8,395 nt of DNA from Saprospiraceae bacterium (GTDB lineage Bacteria; Bacteroidota; Bacteroidia; Chitinophagales; Saprospiraceae): positions 1 to 8,395 of the forward strand of contig JADZFI010000070.1 in assembly GCA_020850025.1 (NCBI GenBank), written 5' to 3'. Positions 1 through 4,590 of the stretch are shown here, piece after piece. The translations under genes and the position numbers were made by a program. Each line of letters opens with the position of its first letter. Position 1 is the stretch's first letter. The notes under the pieces are model-generated. The model did no database searches, had not been told where the DNA came from, and was given only the letters and a program-made list of their open reading frames with translations.

Positions 1-1
1 C

Positions 2-271
2 TCCATTTCAGGAAGCGGTGAAGTTAACCTGGGCGGCAAATGCGACAGTTGGAAGGCCGATATTTCCGGAAGCGGCGAGGCAAATGCCAAAAGTTTTACA
101 GCTAACACACTGAATGTCAGCATATCCGGTTCAGGTACCGTAACGGCAGACGTTACCACTGATCTACGTGCTGATGTTTCCGGTTCCGGGGATGTATTTT
201 ATACCGGTTCGCCAACGGTAAACTCAAGTGTGAGCGGGTCGGGGTCGGTGAAGAAGATGGAGGCGCAGTAG
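2..271 (+). CDS. Head-GIN domain (DUF2807) adhesin-like protein, C-terminal part
   Basis: The frame is open from the left edge to TAG at 269-271 and encodes the last 89 residues; the N-terminus lies outside the window. The peptide carries five S-G-S-G motifs (visible residues 3, 22, 42, 60 and 78) spaced 18-20 residues apart, each preceded by a short beta strand such as ADI, NVSI or ADV. Evenly spaced SGSG turns ending in a V-K-K tail are typical of DUF2807, the putative auto-transporter adhesin head-GIN domain common in Bacteroidota, thought to form a stacked beta-helix on an exported protein. Biochemical function is not established for the family. The next gene is convergent, and an inverted repeat begins on the base after the stop codon. 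No signal peptide can be judged because the 5' end is missing. Family assignment is fairly secure; role is not. Confidence 0.83.
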   Translation, partial: SISGSGEVNLGGKCDSWKADISGSGEANAKSFTANTLNVSISGSGTVTADVTTDLRADVSGSGDVFYTGSPTVNSSVSGSGSVKKMEAQ

Positions 272-381
272 TTTTTTTACCGCGGAGCCGCGGAGCCGCA
301 GAGAGATAAAGCTAATGATAGCTAATCAGGCATCTAAAGATCGAAGCCCTCTGCGACTCCGCGGCTCTGCGGTAAAAAAAA
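272..381. repeat. Large imperfect inverted repeat made of iterated 8-bp units
   Basis: Left arm 272-303 and right arm 349-380 are 32 bp each and complementary at 30 positions, around a 45-nt AT-rich loop (304-348). Each arm is a T (or A) run, then ACC, then three 8-bp units. The left arm reads CCGCGGAG, CCGCGGAG, CCGCAGAG at 280-303; the right arm read on the minus strand gives CCGCAGAG, CCGCGGAG, TCGCAGAG. The loop also has AGCTAAT twice, 10 bp apart (310 and 320). The element fills the whole gap between two convergent stop codons, and both TAG stops sit at its edges as part of the symmetry. On either strand the T run precedes the stem and the A run follows it, the reverse of an intrinsic terminator, so it may be a REP-like dispersed repeat. 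A strong RNA hairpin could still limit read-through or protect 3' ends (inference). Confidence 0.85.
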
Positions 382-1380
382 CTATTGCTTTACAAACTTC
401 CCGCTGTACACTCCCTGAGAGCCGGTTACCTTAACGAGATAAATTCCGGCAGGCAGTTTTGTGGTAGCCAGGGATACCAGGCTGCCCTGTGATTGAAATT
501 CAGCTGCCATACGCTGTCCATTCAGGCTGAACAACTCCACCGTTTGGGGCTGATCCGTACCAAGATCCATCATGGCCGTTTCTGCAACCGGATTGGGGAA
601 GATCTGGATAGGCGTAACCAGCAAATCGGAGGTAGAAGAAAGCACCGGGTCGAAACGTGTGCCGCTGTTGAGCACTGCTTTGGTATCCACCTCTTTTACA
701 AAGGCCAGCACATAGATTTCATCAGCTTTCCAGTTGTTGGAGATGCTGAAGTTGAAGTCATACTCCACTGTTTCACCAGCAGCGGGTACCGCAAAATCGT
801 TCCCTGGAACGGCCGTCAGCATTTTGCGGAAAACATTGTGATGAACGGATTCTCCGTTTCCGGTAGTTTGATTCACCTTTTTTTCTACCACTGCTACAAA
901 CAACTTATAGTTGCCCGAAGGGATGGCTTCCAGCGCCTTTGCGGTTACTTTCACCTCACGCGCATTGTTAGGCCCGGTTTCAGTCACCTTCAGATGGAGC
1001 GGACTGGTTTGGTTCAGGTAAGTTTGTAGTTTAGCCTCCGTCAGAATAGGCGTTGAAGGATTTTGAAGGGCGCCATTGAGGGCAATGGAGGGCGTGCCTG
1101 CTACGGGATAAAGGCTGGTCCAGGCACTGTTTTCCGCCGTATTAGCCTGATAAAACACACAGGATGAGTACGGGAACATAGGGTGAATGGACACATGGTG
1201 CACATCATCAGCGTATTGCGCCTGGTTGATCAGGTTAAAAAAAGTCGGATTCTTGTTGGCACAAATACCGCAGTTTGAGTTCGTAAAGTGCTCAATCAGC
1301 AGGTACTTTTTTGCTGTAACCTGACCGAACACTGAAGTGAAAGTCCCCAGTAAAAGGGCAAAGGCGAAGAGTTTTTTCAT
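382..1380 (-). CDS. Omp28/thioredoxin-like secreted protein with T9SS type A sorting domain
   Basis: The 332-residue protein starts with a Sec signal peptide (M-K-K, hydrophobic LFAFALLLG, likely cleavage after FG at about residue 19). A thioredoxin-like fold follows: a C-G-I-C redox motif at 37-40 after strand LLIEHFT, and a G-T-P-S cis-proline loop at 95-98. A beta-rich middle domain covers about 128-250. The C-terminus (about 256-332) is a classic type IX sorting domain: IFPNP at 260-264, VELFSLNGQ at 281-289, LPAGIYLVKV at 309-318, ending GKFVKQ. The protein should cross the inner membrane by Sec, cross the outer membrane by T9SS, and be released or anchored at the surface. Omp28-type proteins from Bacteroidota share this arrangement. 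Activity as a disulfide reductase or isomerase is inferred from CxxC only. It is divergent from the TerC gene and convergent with the DUF2807 gene. A weak -7-like box (TATCTTGG, one mismatch) lies at 1409-1416 on this strand. Confidence 0.92.
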   Translation of the reverse strand: MKKLFAFALLLGTFTSVFGQVTAKKYLLIEHFTNSNCGICANKNPTFFNLINQAQYADDVHHVSIHPMFPYSSCVFYQANTAENSAWTSLYPVAGTPSIALNGALQNPSTPILTEAKLQTYLNQTSPLHLKVTETGPNNAREVKVTAKALEAIPSGNYKLFVAVVEKKVNQTTGNGESVHHNVFRKMLTAVPGNDFAVPAAGETVEYDFNFSISNNWKADEIYVLAFVKEVDTKAVLNSGTRFDPVLSSTSDLLVTPIQIFPNPVAETAMMDLGTDQPQTVELFSLNGQRMAAEFQSQGSLVSLATTKLPAGIYLVKVTGSQGVYSGKFVKQ

Positions 1381-1450
1381 GATTTAAGTAGTTTGTTCTT
1401 AGACAGCGCCAAGATATTGACAGTAACACCATAATAACAGAAAGTCACAC

Positions 1451-1463
1451 TATGAAGTTCATA
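1451..1463. repeat. 13-bp palindrome in the divergent intergenic region
   Basis: TATGAA-G-TTCATA is a perfect 6+1+6 inverted repeat between the divergent Omp28-like and TerC genes. It is the right size for a dimeric repressor site, but no regulator gene is in the window and such a short palindrome can occur by chance in 160 bp. Confidence 0.3.
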
Positions 1464-1479
1464 AAATGTCGGGATGCCA

Positions 1480-1496
1480 ACGTTTCCAACAAACGT
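1480..1496. repeat. 17-bp inverted repeat upstream of the TerC gene
   Basis: ACGTTT-CCAAC-AAACGT is a perfect 6-bp inverted repeat with a 5-nt spacer. It ends 2 bp before a weak -7-like box (TATTCTTG at 1499-1506, one mismatch to TAnnTTTG), a position where a bound protein could block or recruit polymerase. No TTTG -33 box is seen at the usual 19-21 bp spacing. Operator function is a guess. Confidence 0.33.
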
Positions 1497-1544
1497 CGTA
1501 TTCTTGCCTCCTGAAATCCATCTTAACTTAATTGCTTGCACCTT

Positions 1545-2402
1545 ATGTTTCTTCTTGCTATGCCGGATTTCGCCTCCGGTGAAGTTTGGGTCAGCTTATT
1601 GACTCTGACCTTTCTTGAAATCGTACTTGGGGTTGACAACATTATCTTCCTCAGCATCGTTTCTTCGAAACTGCCTCCACATGAACAACCAAAAGCGCGC
1701 AACATTGGTTTAGTGTTGGCCATGGGATTGAGGATTGTGTTGTTGTTTGGCATTACCTGGATCATGGGGATGGATCAGGAGCTGTTTCACGTAGATTTTC
1801 TTGGTTTGAAGGGGGGCTTGACCGGCCAGGGCATCATTCTTTTGCTGGGTGGGGTATTCTTGCTTTACAAAGCTACCAATGAAATTCACCACAAGCTGGA
1901 GAGTCCGGAAGAAATGGACGATCCGAAAGTGGAGAAAGGGAAAGCAGCATTAAATGCTGTGATCATGCAGATAGCTCTGATCAATGTGGTCTTTTCTTTT
2001 GATTCCATCTTAACTGCCGTCGGCATAGCCAATGATCTGGTGGTGATGATCCTGGCCATTGTTGCCTCCGTGATCGTTATGATGGTATTTTCCGGACCGG
2101 TCAGCAAATTTGTCAATGACCACCCCACGGTGCAGATGCTTGGACTTTCGTTCCTGATTCTGATTGGTTTCTCCCTCATAGCCGAAGCAGCGCACCTGGG
2201 CCATTTCATAGAAGGGGCGGTACCAAAGGGATACCTCTATTTTGCCATCTTCTTCTCTTTGTTCGTCGAGATATTGAACATCAGGATGCGAAAAACGCAA
2301 AAGCCGGTGCAGTTACACGGTTTTGCCGAAACAGCTAAAAAAAGAGGGCTACTGGACGAAAACCTGCTGGATGTGAAGGAGCAGCATAAAAACACAGAAT
2401 GA
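1545..2402 (+). CDS. TerC-family integral membrane protein
   Basis: From ATG 1545 this is a 285-residue, very hydrophobic protein with about seven membrane segments. The two TerC signature acidic segments are present: EIVLGVDN at 25-32 near the start, and FSFDS at 150-154 in the second half, each within a transmembrane helix. A cytosolic charged loop (about 113-133, rich in E, D and K) separates the two halves, as is usual for the family. TerC/Alx-like proteins act in the inner membrane in metal homeostasis: manganese export is documented for some members, and tellurite resistance gave the family its name. The substrate here is unknown. The start is uncertain: ATG 1560 (MPDF...) fits the typical N-terminal length best, and an in-frame TTG at 1536 also exists; none has a Shine-Dalgarno site. 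The amylase lipoprotein gene follows after 19 bp, so the two are probably co-transcribed. Confidence 0.93.
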   Translation: MFLLAMPDFASGEVWVSLLTLTFLEIVLGVDNIIFLSIVSSKLPPHEQPKARNIGLVLAMGLRIVLLFGITWIMGMDQELFHVDFLGLKGGLTGQGIILLLGGVFLLYKATNEIHHKLESPEEMDDPKVEKGKAALNAVIMQIALINVVFSFDSILTAVGIANDLVVMILAIVASVIVMMVFSGPVSKFVNDHPTVQMLGLSFLILIGFSLIAEAAHLGHFIEGAVPKGYLYFAIFFSLFVEILNIRMRKTQKPVQLHGFAETAKKRGLLDENLLDVKEQHKNTE

Positions 2403-2421
2403 TACCGGCTCAAACAGAGAT

Positions 2422-3831
2422 ATGAACAAACTTTATTGGATTTTAATACTTGCAATCCATTTGGTTGCCTGTCAAAACCAACCTGCCACGCCTGTGAACA
2501 ATTCAACGGCTGTTACGGCCGGGCTTCCTCCCGAGCCTGATTGGGCCCGTAGTGCGGTCTTGTATGAGTGTAATGTTCGACAATTTTCGGCGGAGGGAAA
2601 TTTTGAAGGGGTACGCGCACAATTGCCGAGGTTAAAAGAACTGGGCATTGATGTGCTTTGGATCATGCCCATCCACCCTATCGGCCTCGAGCGCAGGAAG
2701 GAAAAACCCGGCGACGAAGGCAGTCCATACTCTGTACAGGATTATTACAAGGTAAACCCTGATTTTGGCACGGAAGCCGATCTGAAAAAACTGGTCTCTG
2801 AAGCGCACGCACTGGGATTAAAAGTGATCCTCGACTGGGTGCCCAACCATACCTCCTGGGATTCTGATTGGATAAAGAAGCACCCGGAGTACTTCACCAG
2901 GTACAATGGCGACTTTACTGTTCCGCTCAATGAGCGCGGTGAACCTATTGCCGATTGGAGCGATGTGTGTGATCTTGATTATGGCAATCCGGCCACGCGA
3001 AAAGCCATGATTGAGGCCATGCAATACTGGATTAAAACCTGCGATATTGATGGCTTCCGGGTGGATATGGCCGGGTTGGTGCCCAACGATTTCTGGAAAG
3101 AGGCAAGGCCGGCGCTCGACTCCCTGAAAAAAGTATTCATGCTCTCCGAATGGCAGGATGAGCCCGGACATTTTACCTCCTGTTTCAATCTCAATTATGG
3201 ATGGAAATGGAAGGATGTAACCAAAGACATTGCGCAAGGCAAACAAAGCGCGCAGTCGCTCGATACGCTCTACCGTTTTTTGAACCAGTATTATCCAGAA
3301 GGATTTGCGCAGTTATATTTCACCCAGAATCACGATGAAAACTCCTGGAACGGCACCGAAAAGGAGCTTTATGGCGCCGCAGCCGATGTCTTTAACGTGC
3401 TGGCGTTTACCTGGCAAGGCACACCCATGATATACAACGGGCAGGAAGACGATCTGGAGCAACGCCTGGCATTTTTCTCCAAGGACCCCATCCTCTGGAA
3501 ATCACTGGATAAAACGCCGTTTTTCCAGAAGTTGTGCGATCTCAGGCATAATAACCGGGCCTTGTGGAGTGGGAAACACGGCGGCAAACTGGAAAAAATT
3601 GAAACAGACCAACCAGACCAGGTATATGCCTTTACCCGCGAAAAAGAAGGGGATCGATTGGTGGTGATTTCCAATTTAAGTAAAAAGCCCTGTACGGTAA
3701 CCCTCAGACCCAACGATGCTGTAGTGGCGGGCGTTTATTTGAGCGTTTTTGAAGCAAGTACAGTTCAACTGACCAAGGATATGCAGCTTAACCTCAAACC
3801 CTGGGAATACATTGTTTTAACCAACAAATAG
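2422..3831 (+). CDS. GH13 alpha-amylase-family glycoside hydrolase, lipoprotein
   Basis: This 469-residue protein starts with a lipoprotein signal (MNKLYWILILAIH) and lipobox L-V-A-C, with the lipidated cysteine at 17, so it should be membrane-anchored outside the cytoplasm. A (beta/alpha)8 barrel follows, with all GH13 conserved regions: DWVPNH at 138-143 (region I), GFRVDMAG at 211-218 with Arg213 and nucleophile Asp215 (II), acid/base Glu243 in LSEW (III), and NHDE at 303-306 with stabilising Asp305 (IV). A beta-sandwich domain C covers about 395-469. The catalytic set is complete, so it should be an active retaining alpha-glucan hydrolase or transglycosylase; the exact specificity (amylase, glucosidase, neopullulanase) cannot be read from the motifs. 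No SusC/SusD pair or other carbohydrate genes are nearby. No acidic surface-export motif follows the cysteine (QNQPATP), so a periplasmic location is more likely than the cell surface (inference). Its stop codon directly abuts the convergent acyltransferase stop. Confidence 0.94.
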   Translation: MNKLYWILILAIHLVACQNQPATPVNNSTAVTAGLPPEPDWARSAVLYECNVRQFSAEGNFEGVRAQLPRLKELGIDVLWIMPIHPIGLERRKEKPGDEGSPYSVQDYYKVNPDFGTEADLKKLVSEAHALGLKVILDWVPNHTSWDSDWIKKHPEYFTRYNGDFTVPLNERGEPIADWSDVCDLDYGNPATRKAMIEAMQYWIKTCDIDGFRVDMAGLVPNDFWKEARPALDSLKKVFMLSEWQDEPGHFTSCFNLNYGWKWKDVTKDIAQGKQSAQSLDTLYRFLNQYYPEGFAQLYFTQNHDENSWNGTEKELYGAAADVFNVLAFTWQGTPMIYNGQEDDLEQRLAFFSKDPILWKSLDKTPFFQKLCDLRHNNRALWSGKHGGKLEKIETDQPDQVYAFTREKEGDRLVVISNLSKKPCTVTLRPNDAVVAGVYLSVFEASTVQLTKDMQLNLKPWEYIVLTNK

Positions 3832-4551
3832 TCATTCCTTTTGTAAACGACTGCGCATCAACTCCTCGGCCCGCTCTTTGAGCGGTAAGATATCGTTGGA
3901 CCCCATTTCTGTTGTTTCAATGGGCGTTTCCCATACAATATGGACAACACCCGGGCGCAACCCCTTGCCTCCAGCAGTGATACGGTCAATATCTATGATG
4001 GTCTCGATGGCCAAAGGCGCCCCTGTTTGAATGGCAATACGGAAAGCTCCGTCGTAAAAGGTTCCGAGTGGCTGATCGCTTGCATTTCGGCTGCCTTCCG
4101 GATAGATGAAAATGCTCCAGCCTTCTGCCAACTGTTGTTTGAGTGCCACCACACTTCGGGCGCGGCTCATGGCGCTGCTGCGATCTACAGTAAGGCACAT
4201 TTTGCGCACAATGAACCCAAAAACCGGAATTTTTTGCAGTTCCTGTTTGGCCAGAAACCTGAAAACACCGGGAAAAGCGTGTGCATTGATGATAAAATCC
4301 AGAGCGGATTTGTGATTGCCCACAATGACATAGCTTCTGGATGGATCCAGCATTTCCTTGCCTTCCACTTTTAGCCTGATACCTACCAGTGTAAGGAATA
4401 CGGGAGTAAACAGGTGGTGTAAAAAGTAAATATTGTTCTTTAATGCCCTTTTCCCTGGCGTAATTACCATATTCAGCCCAATAATGGGCAAACTCAGGGT
4501 CATCAGGATTAAAAACATCGCAGCTGCATAAATAGCCCAAATTCTTGCCAT
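3832..4551 (-). CDS. plsC: PlsC-like 1-acylglycerol-3-phosphate acyltransferase
   Basis: This 239-residue protein has an N-terminal hydrophobic anchor (about 5-30) and a glycerolipid acyltransferase domain. The H-x4-D catalytic motif is NHKSALD at 79-85 (His80, Asp85). The region around KQELQKIPVFG (102-112) is acyltransferase block II. The phosphate-binding motif is YPEGSR at 150-155 (E-G-S-R in place of the usual E-G-T-R), and GAPLAIETI at 177-185 is block IV. Family members transfer an acyl chain to the sn-2 position of lysophosphatidic acid at the inner membrane, making phosphatidic acid for phospholipids. The symbol reflects family resemblance; a related lysophospholipid or ornithine-lipid acyltransferase is possible. 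It lies 27 bp downstream of the nuclease gene on the same strand, with a hairpin and its own perfect -7 box in the spacer, so it can probably be transcribed alone. It ends exactly where the amylase gene ends, with no spacer. Confidence 0.92.
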   Translation of the reverse strand: MARIWAIYAAAMFLILMTLSLPIIGLNMVITPGKRALKNNIYFLHHLFTPVFLTLVGIRLKVEGKEMLDPSRSYVIVGNHKSALDFIINAHAFPGVFRFLAKQELQKIPVFGFIVRKMCLTVDRSSAMSRARSVVALKQQLAEGWSIFIYPEGSRNASDQPLGTFYDGAFRIAIQTGAPLAIETIIDIDRITAGGKGLRPGVVHIVWETPIETTEMGSNDILPLKERAEELMRSRLQKE

Positions 4552-4555
4552 GCCG

Positions 4556-4563
4556 CAAAGGTA
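4556..4563 (-). promoter_or_regulatory. TAnnTTTG -7 box before the acyltransferase gene
   Basis: The minus strand reads TACCTTTG followed by CGGC and then the ATG. This matches the Bacteroidota sigma -7 consensus TAnnTTTG exactly. With only 4 bp before the start codon, the transcript would have almost no leader. The same 13 bp (CTACCTTTGCGGC) precede gldC. A TTG lies about 23 bp upstream, slightly further than the usual 19-21 bp for a -33 box. Confidence 0.45.
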
Positions 4564-4571
4564 GGAAGTTC

Positions 4572-4590
4572 TTGGGAGTCACCCTCCCAA
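4572..4590 (-). repeat. Perfect hairpin with the nuclease stop codon in its loop
   Basis: On the minus strand TTGGGAG-GGTGA-CTCCCAA forms a perfect 7-bp stem with a 5-nt loop that contains the TGA of the nuclease gene. It is followed by GAACTTCC, not a T run, so it is not a standard intrinsic terminator. It could separate the nuclease message from that of the acyltransferase or stabilise its 3' end (inference). Confidence 0.5.

Noticed and set aside
272..381. Inverted repeat as a classic Rho-independent terminator
   Set aside because: On both strands the T run lies before the stem and the A run after it, so no U tail follows the hairpin. I annotate it as a repeat and leave termination open.
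493..1029. 178-codon open frame antisense to the T9SS-sorted protein gene
   Set aside because: It has no recognisable domain and is fully covered by a convincing gene on the minus strand.
1381..1544. yybP-ykoY-type manganese riboswitch ahead of the TerC gene
   Set aside because: Such elements control some TerC/Alx genes, but I see none of the conserved internal-loop sequences or a helical layout here, only two small palindromes.
3810..3830. TTGTT-TTAACC-AACAA hairpin at the end of the amylase gene as terminator
   Set aside because: The stem is 5 bp, AT-only except one pair, and no T run follows; too weak to annotate.
3986..4582. 198-codon open frame overlapping the acyltransferase gene on the same strand
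   Set aside because: It is a frame-shifted reading of the acyltransferase, whose own frame carries all catalytic motifs.
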